Made by a program: the position numbers and the translations under genes. A stretch of DNA of 64,000 bases from Yoonia sp. G8-12 (lineage in GTDB: Bacteria > Pseudomonadota > Alphaproteobacteria > Rhodobacterales > Rhodobacteraceae), in NCBI RefSeq assembly GCF_038443675.1, contig NZ_CP151762.1, positions 310,001-374,000 of the forward strand, read 5' to 3'. The notes below the pieces were generated by a model. That model had not been told where the DNA came from, did no database searches, and saw nothing but the letters and a program-made list of their open reading frames with translations. The number at the start of each line of letters is the position of its first letter. Position 1 is the stretch's first letter. Positions 7,928 to 16,479 of the stretch are shown here, in pieces.

Positions 7928-8956
7928 ATGCCAACAATCACCGAGATGGAACTTCCAAAGCCCAAGAACTGGCAAGAATTCGAGCATATGGTCTGCGACG
8001 CTATGGCCCAACGCTGGCGGAGCTCTGGGTTGCAGATGTACGGTCGGCCGGGTCAGACCCAGAACGGCGTAGACATCAACGGTCCAGACGAAATCGGTCG
8101 TCAAGTTGGCATCCAGTGTAAGCGCTACGAAGATGTCCCCTCAATCAAACTAATCCTCACCGAGATCGCCAATGCGGAGAAGTTCACTCCGAAACTTTCA
8201 ACATTATATATCGCCACGACGGCAGACTACGACTCGACTCTACAATCATCCGTACGAACGTTGTCCGATGAACGCGTATCCAAAGGCGAGTTTGCAGTCT
8301 CTTTGCTCTTCTGGGGCGATATAGTGCGCGGATTAATTCTCAACCCAGCGATTTTGTCTGCACATTACCCTAATATTGTCCTGCGAGCTAATGGCCGAGC
8401 CGATCCTGACCGTAACCTTGCTGCATTGGAGCTCGGATTTTACTGCGGCGATCTGTGGGATTTCGTCCTCCTTGTACATGGGGAGTTCGGATGGATGGCA
8501 CAAGTTGACCCTGACAGCCTTACCGCGACCTTGCGCATGCTAGAGAGACGCGCAGTGCAGTTGCTATCGACAGAGGAATCCGAAGGGCTCATCGCGTCCT
8601 TAAGGGCAGTGCGGGAAGGGTGCCTTTCGCCCAAGAGCAGTAAAAGCGATTGGCATTTGGTTGAACAGCACGCGAAACGCGTTGAATCACGCACGGTCGC
8701 AGCGAAGTCTCATCTCGAGGGTGACGAAGCGCGGTGGCTAGCGCTAGCCTGCCAATTGGGCAGGATCTATGCCCATAGCAATGAACTGCCCGAAGAACAG
8801 ATACGCATCGACATCGAAGCGAAAGTCCTGAAGCTCCTTCCGCTGAGACGCGACGTGGTAAAAGCCAGGTTCGATCAAGCTGCAATGCTGTCCGATGGAT
8901 ATGCGTGGGCTGATCGCATCTACGGATTTCTTGTCAATGAGTTGCTCTGGGCTTAA
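7928..8956 (+). CDS. PD-(D/E)XK-type nuclease-like protein with helical C-terminal region
   Basis: The first 70 residues have the layout of a restriction-endonuclease-like domain: W-Q-E-F-E-H (15-20), then GRPGQTQNGVDI with Asp 49, and GIQCKRYE with the Gln63-x-Lys65 motif. This is the pattern of Mrr/RecB-like nuclease modules found at the N-terminus of many defence effectors. Residues 90-160 look alpha/beta (STLYIATTADYD, VSLLFWGDIV). The remaining 180 residues are mostly helical and unlike anything I recognise. The length of 342 residues and the lack of a methylase or helicase neighbour argue against a classical restriction system. It lies inside the tRNA-Gln element, so an anti-phage effector is a reasonable inference. 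AAGGA precedes the ATG. Confidence 0.65.
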   Translation: MPTITEMELPKPKNWQEFEHMVCDAMAQRWRSSGLQMYGRPGQTQNGVDINGPDEIGRQVGIQCKRYEDVPSIKLILTEIANAEKFTPKLSTLYIATTADYDSTLQSSVRTLSDERVSKGEFAVSLLFWGDIVRGLILNPAILSAHYPNIVLRANGRADPDRNLAALELGFYCGDLWDFVLLVHGEFGWMAQVDPDSLTATLRMLERRAVQLLSTEESEGLIASLRAVREGCLSPKSSKSDWHLVEQHAKRVESRTVAAKSHLEGDEARWLALACQLGRIYAHSNELPEEQIRIDIEAKVLKLLPLRRDVVKARFDQAAMLSDGYAWADRIYGFLVNELLWA

Positions 8957-9565
8957 AAGGTGGCCTCCTGAGAAAGCTGCTCTTGGGCCAGAGAGCAGTG
9001 AAAGTCGGCTTCCCGCCCTTGGTGTTTTTCGCTGCAGCTGCGAAGCGCACAAAGCGGACCTTGACGCTTCGAGAAAGAACGGCAGCAAAGTCCCGCCCAG
9101 CAGTCCTTGACGCTTCACGGTGCCAATGCCCGCTATCTGGCCCTGTCGTAGGTAGAAGGGGCCCGAAGGCCCCCTCTGCGGGTGTAGCGGGAGTACCGTT
9201 TCCCAGTCGTGCGGGGCAGGGAAACAGCTAGAGGTATTGGTAGTCTATCCCGTTCGCCTAGTTGATCTCGGGGCTACGCTTGATAGTGCACCCAGTATGC
9301 CAGAGAGCCACAGAGCGGGTCGCTGGTGAGCGAGGTGGGGTGTGGTGGATGGGGGTTGTGATGGTACGTGCAGGCGGCCCTCTCTGGGCTGCTCTGGAGG
9401 AGACTTGGGGTGGGGGAGAGGTGGTGGTATTACTGGTCGCCAGGCCTCTTCCTAGGGGGTGGGGTAATAGGTATAAGTAATGGAGAAGGGTAATGGAGAG
9501 AGGGAGAGTCTATCCCCCTAATCCATCCCCCCCGAATAGAGAGAAGGGGAGTAGCAGAGGTAGCG
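8957..9565. other. G-rich leader region before the palm-motif gene
   Basis: No gene is supported in these 609 nt. Hairpins lie at 8977-8998 (CTGCTCT/AGAGCAG) and 9158-9173 (GGGGCC-CGAA-GGCCCC). From about 9330 to 9480 the plus strand is strongly G-rich, then 13-bp repeats occur at 9464-9502, then runs of C. This layout of hairpins, repeats and skewed composition before a putative replication protein would suit an origin or a regulated leader. Confidence 0.45.
9464..9502 (+). repeat. Three tandem 13-bp repeats beginning GTAAT
   Basis: GTAAT occurs at 9464, 9477 and 9490, exactly 13 bp apart. The second and third units share GTAATGGAGA; the first is looser (GTAATAGGTA). They end about 65 bp before the start of the palm-motif gene and resemble short iterons. 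Confidence 0.5.
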
Positions 9566-11011
9566 ATGGTAGGAATATTCGACCCTTGGCATAGCAGGCC
9601 CATCGACGTTCACCGCTGGTCAGATCACCCTGAAGTCGCAGGCTTGGTGGAGCGGATCTGGGCAGAGCATTTCCCTGATGAGGAGAAGTCCAAGCCCGGT
9701 CCGAAGCCCAAAACCCCCTTCAAGGACCAGCTCAAGATACTACTCCTGGACTGCTACGTGGCTTGGCTGGAAGATACGGAACTGAGCATTGGGGTATCGA
9801 TGAACGTCAACGCCTATGACACCGGCTCCCGCTATAACGCCCTGCACATCAGCAAACATATTCTCCAGGTGATCAGGAAGCTCATTGACGTGGGCCTGCT
9901 AGACGTCGCCAAGGGTTCCTACAGCGGGGCAGGGTCTGGGGGGAACAGAACAACTCGGATAAGGCCCTCAGAGGCGCTACAGGCGCTGTTCCAAGCCACA
10001 CAGGTCACCCGCGATGACATCCGCCGCATTGAGACTGAGGAATGCATCATCCTCAGGGGTGCTGATGATCGGCTGGTCGAGTATGGGGATACCGAGGAGA
10101 CCAACCGCCAACGCGATGAGCTAAGGGCGTATAACCGGGTGCTGGCAGCCAACTACATCGACCTCCCCGAGCTTGAAGAGCCGCAACTGGTGACGGGGCA
10201 GGACCGAGGCAAGGATACCGTCCAGCGCTTCGGGCCTCACTACCACTTCCTCCGCCGCGTCTATAGCCGGGGTGACTGGGGCTGCAACGGTCGGTTCTAT
10301 GGCGGCTGGTGGCAGATGGTGAACTCAGCCCACCGCCAGACCATCCTGATCAATGACGTCCCCACGGTCGAGGTCGACTTCAAAGGACTGCACGTGCAGA
10401 TCCTTAGCGCTGAGCAAGGTGTCGAGATCGAAGGTGACCCCTACGAACTGCCGCAAGGCTCAGTTCCGGGAACGCCACCAGTCCTGCAAAGAGCGCTGGT
10501 TAAGAAGCTCCTGCTCACCGCTCTCAACGCTCAGGACAAGCAGTCAGCCTTTCGATCTTTCCGAGGTGAATGGCCTGAGGGGCATATGGGAAAGGGCATG
10601 ACCAACAAGGACCTTGAGCAGCTCGTCCAGGCCTTGATTGCCAAACACCCCCACCTCGAGACCTGCATCTTTACTGACCAAGGCATTCGGTTGATGAACG
10701 TTGACAGCAAGATCGCTGAGCGGGTCCACGGCTACTTCACAGCCATCGAAGTCCCGGTTCTTTCGGTGCATGACAGCTTCATCGTTGACTACGCGAGGGT
10801 TGGAGAGTTGCAGCGGGTGATGGCCGACGCCAGCGAGGCGGTGGTTGGCCGACCGCTACCTGTGTCGGCGAGTGGCGTGGGGCTAGATGAGGTAGAGCCT
10901 GAGCAGCGCGACGACTTGAAGCAATGGCGAGACGAGAGGGTTGTTCGGACTGCTGGCTATCAGGCGCGGCTGGCGGCTTGGAGGGCGCAAAATAACATTT
11001 TGGAAGCCTAG
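9566..11011 (+). CDS. Putative replication protein: winged helix plus polymerase-like palm motifs
   Basis: The 481-residue protein has no signal peptide. Residues 50-135 look like a winged-helix DNA-binding fold (HISKHILQVIRKLIDVGLLDV, then a glycine-rich wing, then TRIRPS). The C-terminal half shows three motifs in the order and spacing of family A DNA polymerases and T7-type RNA polymerases. Motif A is VEVDFKGLHVQIL (Asp 271). Motif B is RALVKKLLLTALNA (Arg 309, Lys 313; compare T7 RNA polymerase RSVTKRSVMTLAYG, with Asn in place of Tyr 639). Motif C is LSVHDSFIVDY (His 402, Asp 403; compare HDSFG in T7 and VHDE in Pol I). Thumb and exonuclease domains are absent. A compact replicase or initiator-polymerase is inferred. 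A non-catalytic relative of the palm fold is the main alternative. I know similar proteins only as unnamed genes in mobile elements. Confidence 0.6.
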   Translation: MVGIFDPWHSRPIDVHRWSDHPEVAGLVERIWAEHFPDEEKSKPGPKPKTPFKDQLKILLLDCYVAWLEDTELSIGVSMNVNAYDTGSRYNALHISKHILQVIRKLIDVGLLDVAKGSYSGAGSGGNRTTRIRPSEALQALFQATQVTRDDIRRIETEECIILRGADDRLVEYGDTEETNRQRDELRAYNRVLAANYIDLPELEEPQLVTGQDRGKDTVQRFGPHYHFLRRVYSRGDWGCNGRFYGGWWQMVNSAHRQTILINDVPTVEVDFKGLHVQILSAEQGVEIEGDPYELPQGSVPGTPPVLQRALVKKLLLTALNAQDKQSAFRSFRGEWPEGHMGKGMTNKDLEQLVQALIAKHPHLETCIFTDQGIRLMNVDSKIAERVHGYFTAIEVPVLSVHDSFIVDYARVGELQRVMADASEAVVGRPLPVSASGVGLDEVEPEQRDDLKQWRDERVVRTAGYQARLAAWRAQNNILEA

Positions 11012-11426
11012 CACCAAGTCCTGTGCTTGGCAGTGAACCACATTCTGCCCTCCCGCTCCACCCGCAGACTAAAGCCAGCCAGCCATTTGCGCTCATTGGC
11101 AAGGGTTTAGCAGAGGTGTTCCGTTAAGCTGCCCGAGCAAAAAAGTTTGGTGTAGGTCTGGGAGGCAAGCTGACCGTCGCTGCGTCACGCGTCAAGGTTG
11201 GCTATGGTCAGGAAACGGTTTCCGCCAAGGGTCAACATTGGTTTGAAACAAGAAGAATGGTCAACCTGGAAGACAACTACATTTCCGCTTCCGTCACGGC
11301 CGCTGTCGATAATGACAGAAGGTAGCTAAATTTGTTCTGGTAGCTGACACAGCGGATCACTATTTTGGAATTGGTATTAATTATGCTGCTATGGGCCAGA
11401 CCTTCACAGCAGCCTAGGATTATATC
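11012..11426. other. Gap without a supported gene
   Basis: These 415 nt follow the palm-motif gene. I find only a small inverted repeat CCAAG/CTTGG near 11013-11030 and no ribosome site with a convincing frame until the ATG at 11427. Composition becomes AT-richer from about 11310. Confidence 0.45.
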
Positions 11427-12080
11427 ATGAGACATGGCTACGAAGAAATTCTCCACAACGCAGCTCAGGAAGTCGATTATGTCGCGGACTTCTTAGACGA
11501 CCTAAAAACGGTTGAGGAAACACGGAAACTGTGGCGCGCTTGGTCTGGGGTTCTGGATCACTATGTAAAGGCGGTCTCCGCTCTGCGGCGTGCAACCGAT
11601 CAAGGGAAATCAAAGGGTTGGTCAGATAGTTTGCTAGCCGATCAGAAAAGCGATCCTCTGCTTCAATATGCGTTTCAGTCACGGGACCATGCATCCCATG
11701 TTTTTGAAGATAAACGAGAGGCAATACCACGGGCGGTCTCCATTGGAGGTATGATTTCCCTATCGGGTAATTCAAGTGTGACCCTTTTAAACAATAGAGT
11801 GGTGGGTTCAGACGGAAGCGTTCGCAAGCTTCCTGATGGCACTCTGAGCACGAAGGACGGCCGATATGATGCGGGCTCTATCCCCATAGACGCCGTCAAT
11901 GAGCACGCTCACTTCGTTGTTTTGAAGGGTGTGAAAACGCGTAGTGGTGTCTGGTCCGTACCCAATCCAGAGACAGATCCATCAAATCAGGCAATAGAAA
12001 TTGCTCAGCACGTTTCTGATTGGCTTAAAGCTAGGTTAGCAGAGGCTACCGAAATGGCGAAGGCGGAAAAAGAAAAATAA
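11427..12080 (+). CDS. Uncharacterised element protein (217 aa)
   Basis: I do not recognise this protein. The N-terminal 70 residues are helical and acidic (EEILHNAAQEVDYVADFLDDL). The middle has two tryptophan-rich helices and a short beta region with SGNSSVTLLNNRVVGSDGS. The end is a charged helix rich in Glu, Lys and Ala (LAEATEMAKAEKEK). There is no membrane span. A clear ribosome site is missing, but the frame is long, the codon pattern is protein-like, and no competing frame fits. It is AT-richer than the neighbouring chromosomal genes, in keeping with transfer. Confidence 0.55.
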   Translation: MRHGYEEILHNAAQEVDYVADFLDDLKTVEETRKLWRAWSGVLDHYVKAVSALRRATDQGKSKGWSDSLLADQKSDPLLQYAFQSRDHASHVFEDKREAIPRAVSIGGMISLSGNSSVTLLNNRVVGSDGSVRKLPDGTLSTKDGRYDAGSIPIDAVNEHAHFVVLKGVKTRSGVWSVPNPETDPSNQAIEIAQHVSDWLKARLAEATEMAKAEKEK

Positions 12081-12312
12081 TGAGTGCTGCTTTTCCGGTA
12101 AACTCATATTTGCTGTAATCACAGGGCACGAACATTCTGCCACACTCGCGATTCAACCAGTGTGCCTACTTAGCGCTGGAAGCAGTCACTAGAAATATGT
12201 TGCTCGAACGGCCGCTATGGACCATGAGCAGACCTTAGCCCGCTAAACCATCCCCCAGCAAACCGAGAAAGCCTCCGTATCTAAAACGATACCAACCAAA
12301 AGAGGATTTCCA

Positions 12313-12522
12313 ATGCGTATCCAGGACTACCAAGACCTTAAAGAAGGAGACATCGTCGTCATCGCGGCCTTCGATGGTTGGCCAGAACACCTATTCGAGG
12401 TCGACCAAGTCTTTGATGACAGCGTCAGCGGTTACTCAATCACCGGCCCGTTGGAGGGGGTCTACGGCGAGCCAGGGTTCGAGATGATCCTGAGAATCCA
12501 TTTTCGGGCGAAAGAGCAATAG
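12313..12522 (+). CDS. Small acidic 'PEHLF' protein, third copy (69 aa)
   Basis: It has the same order of motifs as the gene at 5767-5964: GDIVVIAAFDG, PEHLFEVDQVFDDSVSG and TGPLEGVYGEP. About half of the aligned residues are identical, so it is an old paralogue and not a recent copy. AGAGGA lies at normal spacing before the ATG. The upstream 70 nt keep the AAACCGAG and GTATCTAAAA boxes of the module leader, but the small membrane ORF is absent here. It is the last gene before the intact tRNA-Gln. No function is known. Confidence 0.6.
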   Translation: MRIQDYQDLKEGDIVVIAAFDGWPEHLFEVDQVFDDSVSGYSITGPLEGVYGEPGFEMILRIHFRAKEQ

Positions 12523-12616
12523 TTGGGGCAACGTTTGGGGGCACTCTCGTAGCGCCTCAAGCAGCCTACACCAATACCCCTATGAAGAGCCGATCAACGA
12601 AACGATGGAGGAGGAA

Positions 12617-12734
12617 AGCTGGCTGGGATGGTAGGATTCGAACCTACGGTACACTGTACCAAAAACAGTTGCCTTACCACTTGGCTACATCCCATCAGCG
12701 AGGGGCTAGATACTGCGAAGGCGGGATTGGTTCA
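12617..12734. repeat. Right 118-bp direct repeat carrying tRNA-Gln (candidate att site)
   Basis: This is the partner of 3025-3142 with a single mismatch. It holds the intact tRNA-Gln and its 5' flank up to the -35 box. Confidence 0.85.
12620..12694 (-). tRNA. tRNA-Gln(TTG)
   Basis: The minus strand folds as a complete cloverleaf of 75 nt: acceptor TGGGATG pairs with CATCCCA, the D arm includes AGCCAAGTGGTAAGGC, the anticodon is TTG in the loop TTTTGGT, the T arm is GGTTCGAATCC, and CCA is encoded. A good promoter lies upstream, so this is probably the working copy. It is the presumed integration target of the 3.0-12.7 kb element. Confidence 0.95.
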
Positions 12735-12735
12735 A
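12707..12735 (-). promoter_or_regulatory. Sigma70-type promoter of tRNA-Gln
   Basis: On the minus strand, TTGAAC (12735-12730) and TATCTA (12712-12707) are separated by 17 bp. The -10 box lies 12 nt before the tRNA 5' end. The left repeat keeps the -10 but has CTGAAC at the -35. Confidence 0.65.
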
Positions 12736-12758
12736 GCCCGTTTTGCAAAGAAATGTGG

Positions 12759-14045
12759 CTATTCTTTCAGGTTGTCCTGACGCAACAAATCTTCGGCGAT
12801 TTCTTCCTGCCGTTCGGCCTCTACAATCCGGTCCAATGCAGCACTTTCGCTGGCCTCAACCGCTTCGACCTGCGTGCTTTCCTGTAGCTGCTGAGGCAGT
12901 GCTTTGGCCTCGCGTGTCAGCTGAATCGCCTGTGTTGCATCGGGGATAACGATGCCAGCGGCCTGTATAGCAAGCTTAACTTGCCGCAGCGCTTCGCCCT
13001 TTGCGCGCACAATGGATGTTTCATTCTGATCGACCCAACCGGTCACAACAAGTTCGACACCTGCGGTATGCAACGCTTCGATCCATGTTTGGGCGGCAGG
13101 CTCGGTCAGGATAAAAGGCAGGTCCTGAACGGTTTGTTCCACGAGTGTGCGCGCCGCCTGAAGGTCTGTATCGCGCTCAACCATGATTGAGAACATGAAC
13201 CGGCGCTCGGCGTTTTGGGTGTAATTGATGATCCGGCTCTTGAAGACGGATGAGTTGGGGATTCGGATGTGGTTGCCATCAAAAGACAAAAGAATCGTGG
13301 CGCGACTGGTCAGCCTGATCACCTTGCCGATATCGCCGTTGATTTCGACCGTGTCATTGGGCCGGAACGGTTGGCGAAACGACAACATGACCGAGGCGAT
13401 AAAATTCTCCACCGTGTCACGCACGGCAAAACCCAACGCCAGACCGATGATACCCGCAGCACCAAGAATCGTGCTGAGCAGGGCAGTCGCGTTCACGATA
13501 TCAAGCGCGATGACGATCCCGAAGATCACAAAGGCAATCCGCAAAAGCTGGCGGTAAATTTCTGCAATGAAGGTATTGGGCGCGAGCCGTTCCCAAGGTT
13601 GGCGCATACGCGCAAGGGCAAAGCCAAAAAAGACGACAAGCGCAAAAACCGCACCGGCAATCAGCGCCAGCGGGACGAAGGCAATGAACTGGTCCAGACG
13701 TGCCCTGAACCGGTCAATCGCGGGGTTGATCCGGTCACCGATGTCGGTGGTCTCGCTCACCTGATTGCGCACGGCCACCACGCCTTGGACACGGGCCGCG
13801 AGCGGGTCAAGGGCGACCGCCTCAACAGTCGAGGGTGTCGTACCCCGCAGGGTGACGACACCTTCGCTGACAGTCACGGTAACATCGTCATAGTCGCCCA
13901 ATTCGCCAAGGATTTCACGAATACGCAGCGCGATGGCCGCGTCTTGCTGTGCCGAGGTTTCGGTGGCGATCGTGCCGGTTGCTTCTTGGGCGGCGGCGGG
14001 ATGTGCAAACGCAAAAAATAGAGCAAAGATCAAAAATACGCGCAT
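12759..14045 (-). CDS. Mechanosensitive channel (MscS family) with N-terminal BON domain
   Basis: A signal peptide (residues 1-19, ending AAA) is followed by a periplasmic BON domain at about 35-100 (VTVTVSEGVVTLRGTTPS, VAVRNQV). Three membrane segments follow (about 118-145, 168-190, 193-215), the last being the Gly/Ala-rich pore helix ILGAAGIIGLALGFAVRDT. The MscS beta domain carries PNDTVEINGDIGKV and NGNHIRIPNSSVF-like residues. The acidic tail of about 60 residues is predicted to be coiled and cytoplasmic. Such channels release solutes under low-osmolarity shock; the BON part probably touches membrane or envelope components. The stop lies 24 nt beyond the tRNA-Gln repeat, on the same strand. 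Confidence 0.9.
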   Translation of the reverse strand: MRVFLIFALFFAFAHPAAAQEATGTIATETSAQQDAAIALRIREILGELGDYDDVTVTVSEGVVTLRGTTPSTVEAVALDPLAARVQGVVAVRNQVSETTDIGDRINPAIDRFRARLDQFIAFVPLALIAGAVFALVVFFGFALARMRQPWERLAPNTFIAEIYRQLLRIAFVIFGIVIALDIVNATALLSTILGAAGIIGLALGFAVRDTVENFIASVMLSFRQPFRPNDTVEINGDIGKVIRLTSRATILLSFDGNHIRIPNSSVFKSRIINYTQNAERRFMFSIMVERDTDLQAARTLVEQTVQDLPFILTEPAAQTWIEALHTAGVELVVTGWVDQNETSIVRAKGEALRQVKLAIQAAGIVIPDATQAIQLTREAKALPQQLQESTQVEAVEASESAALDRIVEAERQEEIAEDLLRQDNLKE

Positions 14046-14095
14046 GCAGTGAACCCCTTAGGCAATGAGACCTTATAGCAGCGAAAACGGCCCTG

Positions 14096-14929
14096 TCACA
14101 CGCGCAACGGGTCTGCCTTGGCCAGCGCGTCGAACGCCATCAAGCTTTTGATCACAGCATCCATTTGATCCAGCGGGATCATGTTTGGCCCGTCAGAGGG
14201 GGCGTTGTCGGGGTCTTCATGCGTCTCGATGAACACCGAAGCAATTCCCAAAGACACCGCCGCCCGCGCCATCACAGGCGCGAATTCGCGCTGTCCGCCA
14301 GATGATCCCCCCATGCCGCCAGGTTGCTGGACCGAGTGGGTCGCATCCATCACAACCGGATAGCCCGTGCGCGCCATGATTGGCAAAGACCGCATATCCG
14401 CCACCAGCGTATTGTACCCGAAAGACGAACCCCGTTCGGTCAGCATGATGCGTTTGTTGCCTGTGCTTTCGATCTTGGAGACCACATTGGGCATATCCCA
14501 AGGTGCCAGAAACTGGCCTTTTTTGATGTTGATCACCGCGCCTGTTTCGCCAGCGGCAAGCAGCAGATCGGTTTGGCGGCATAAGAATGCGGGGATCTGC
14601 ATGACATCGCAAACCGCGGCTACAGTCGCACAATGCTCGGGCGCGTGAATGTCTGTCAGGGTCGGGCAGCCGATGTTGTCTTTCACCGACTGCATGACCT
14701 TCAGACCTTCGTCCATGCCAAGACCGCGTTTGCCGCTTAGTGACGTACGGTTGGCTTTGTCATAAGAGCCTTTGAAGATGAATTGCGCACCGTGGGCGGC
14801 GCAAACCTCGGCCATCCTGCCCGCGATCATCTGCGCATGGTCGATGCTTTCCAACTGGCAGGGGCCGGCAATCACCAAAAGCGGGTTGTCGTTGCTGACC
14901 GAAAGGTCACCGATCGTCACATTATGCAT
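14096..14929 (-). CDS. kdsA: 3-deoxy-8-phosphooctulonate synthase
   Basis: KdsA condenses arabinose 5-phosphate and phosphoenolpyruvate to KDO 8-phosphate in the cytoplasm. The 277 residues match the family in length and carry LLVIAGPCQLES near the start, FKGSYDKANRTS for PEP binding, LTDIHAPEHC, KKGQFLAPWDM and VMDATHSVQQPGG. The ATG at 14929 is chosen because it overlaps the stop of kpsE by 1 nt (TGATG). The location behind kpsT-kpsE suggests that it feeds KDO to the poly-KDO linker of a group 2 type capsule, though it could also serve lipopolysaccharide. Confidence 0.95.
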   Translation of the reverse strand: MHNVTIGDLSVSNDNPLLVIAGPCQLESIDHAQMIAGRMAEVCAAHGAQFIFKGSYDKANRTSLSGKRGLGMDEGLKVMQSVKDNIGCPTLTDIHAPEHCATVAAVCDVMQIPAFLCRQTDLLLAAGETGAVINIKKGQFLAPWDMPNVVSKIESTGNKRIMLTERGSSFGYNTLVADMRSLPIMARTGYPVVMDATHSVQQPGGMGGSSGGQREFAPVMARAAVSLGIASVFIETHEDPDNAPSDGPNMIPLDQMDAVIKSLMAFDALAKADPLRV

Positions 14930-16479
14930 CAAGAGCTGACCTGTTCGCGTAGGATCGAAGCGGTGATCGAGACCATCAGGTAGATACCCGAGAAGATCAA
15001 AAACGCCAGGACCGTGTTTTCAAAAGCACGTGGATAGCTGGCCTGATCGGGAATGACCGGACGCACGCTTTGCGACAGGTAGCGGACCTGACGGTTGGCT
15101 TCAATGCGGGCCGTTTCCATCTGTGTCAGCGCCTGCTGCACCATTACCGTCTGGAAAGAGTAGTTTTCTTCGGCTGTGCGCAATTCCGTATTGCGCGCAG
15201 CCAGCGATACTTCTTCGCCCGCGCCGCCGACAAGTTGGTCCCGCAACTCCGAGATCAGGTTATCGATGTTGGCGATCTGGTCACGCAATGACTGAACCTG
15301 CACCTCGCTTGGCCGGTCCACGTTCAGGCGGGACTGCAGCACAAGCTCAAGCCTTTGTTTCTCGCTTTCCAGAGAGTTGATTTGCCCCATGCGCGCCGCG
15401 CTTTCGCTTTGCGGGTCGATCTGGCGTACGTCCTCTTGGATCGCAAGCCAAGTGGCCAAGGCTGCCGCGCGACGACCTTCGGCCTCTTCATAGCTCTGCA
15501 GTGCGCCCCGCATCTGGTCTTCGCGCAGGCGCCCCGTCAACTGGTCAACCTGTTCTTCGGCATAGCCGATCAGGGCTTGCGAAAACTCATAGCTTTTGAC
15601 CGGATCTGGCGCGATAACTTCCATCCGGATCAAACCCTCGGTGGGATCGTAGCTGATTTTCACGTGGTTGCTATAAAGGCCGAACGCCGCTTCGTTCGTG
15701 GCATCAGCGTCCAGCCGTTGAATTGCATCAATCGACGGGTCCGAGAAATGTTCCTTGAACCCGTAATCAGCGTCCAACCGCAGCATCGCTTCACGTGATG
15801 CGAGATAGGACTGGACCGCGATACTGTCCTGCTGGGTGGCCATTGATGTGCCCTGAAACAGCGTGGCAAGGCCCGTCGGACCACCCCCTTGCGGCTGTGC
15901 CTGCTGGATCACAATCTCGGAATTGGTGGCGTACATCGGGGTGGCGATATTGTAGAAATACCAGCCAACAAAAAACGTGGGCAGAAATACAAAGAACCCC
16001 AAGCGGGTGAACATCAGGGCAAGCTTGCGCTTGCGCCGCCGCGCGATGTCACGCTGGATCTGCAAAATTTCGGATGCGTTGCGGTTCAGCGCTGCAGCAT
16101 TGTTTGTCGACGGCAACGAAATGCCTTCTTCATGCAGAGTGTCGGGCAATTGAATGCCCCCGCGCCGACCCGCTCCTTTGGCACTGTCAGGTTTGACCAA
16201 TTCTAGAACAGAGCTGCGCTGAAACGGATCTATGCCCGCCGCCCGCAGCTGCCGGACGGCATCATAGTCAGAGGACGCCTCGAACCCGTTTTTGACCGCA
16301 ACGCGGCGTGCCATCCGCAATTGTCGTCCGGTTAGACCCTCTTTGCTAATCGCAGCAATCTGTTCCGCATGCGATGGGGGCTGTGGCACTTCGGGGGCCT
16401 CCGTCGTTGGCTCTTGGCCCTGTGTGTCAGGTGTCTTTCGCCTGATGCGGAATTTTTTAACCTTGGGTTTGGTAGTCAT
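14929..16479 (-). CDS. kpsE: Capsule polysaccharide export inner-membrane protein (KpsE/CtrB/BexC family)
   Basis: The 516-residue protein has a long basic and proline-rich cytoplasmic N-terminus, one membrane span near residues 160-180 (LGFFVFLPTFFVGWYFYNIA), a periplasmic coiled-coil region at about 290-440, and a C-terminal span (LAFLIFSGIYLMVSITASI). This is the membrane periplasmic auxiliary type of capsule exporters. MYATNSEIVIQQAQP after the first span is family-typical. The start ATG at 16479 lies inside the end of kpsT (23-nt overlap), and an upstream in-frame start at 16509 is less likely. The N-terminal extension is longer than in Escherichia coli KpsE (about 380 residues), as is common in alphaproteobacteria. 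Confidence 0.85.
   Translation of the reverse strand: MTTKPKVKKFRIRRKTPDTQGQEPTTEAPEVPQPPSHAEQIAAISKEGLTGRQLRMARRVAVKNGFEASSDYDAVRQLRAAGIDPFQRSSVLELVKPDSAKGAGRRGGIQLPDTLHEEGISLPSTNNAAALNRNASEILQIQRDIARRRKRKLALMFTRLGFFVFLPTFFVGWYFYNIATPMYATNSEIVIQQAQPQGGGPTGLATLFQGTSMATQQDSIAVQSYLASREAMLRLDADYGFKEHFSDPSIDAIQRLDADATNEAAFGLYSNHVKISYDPTEGLIRMEVIAPDPVKSYEFSQALIGYAEEQVDQLTGRLREDQMRGALQSYEEAEGRRAAALATWLAIQEDVRQIDPQSESAARMGQINSLESEKQRLELVLQSRLNVDRPSEVQVQSLRDQIANIDNLISELRDQLVGGAGEEVSLAARNTELRTAEENYSFQTVMVQQALTQMETARIEANRQVRYLSQSVRPVIPDQASYPRAFENTVLAFLIFSGIYLMVSITASILREQVSS

Noticed and set aside
13269..14021. 250-codon plus-strand frame opposite the MscS-type gene.
   Set aside because: Highly charged shadow translation in GC-rich DNA; the MscS protein accounts for the conservation.
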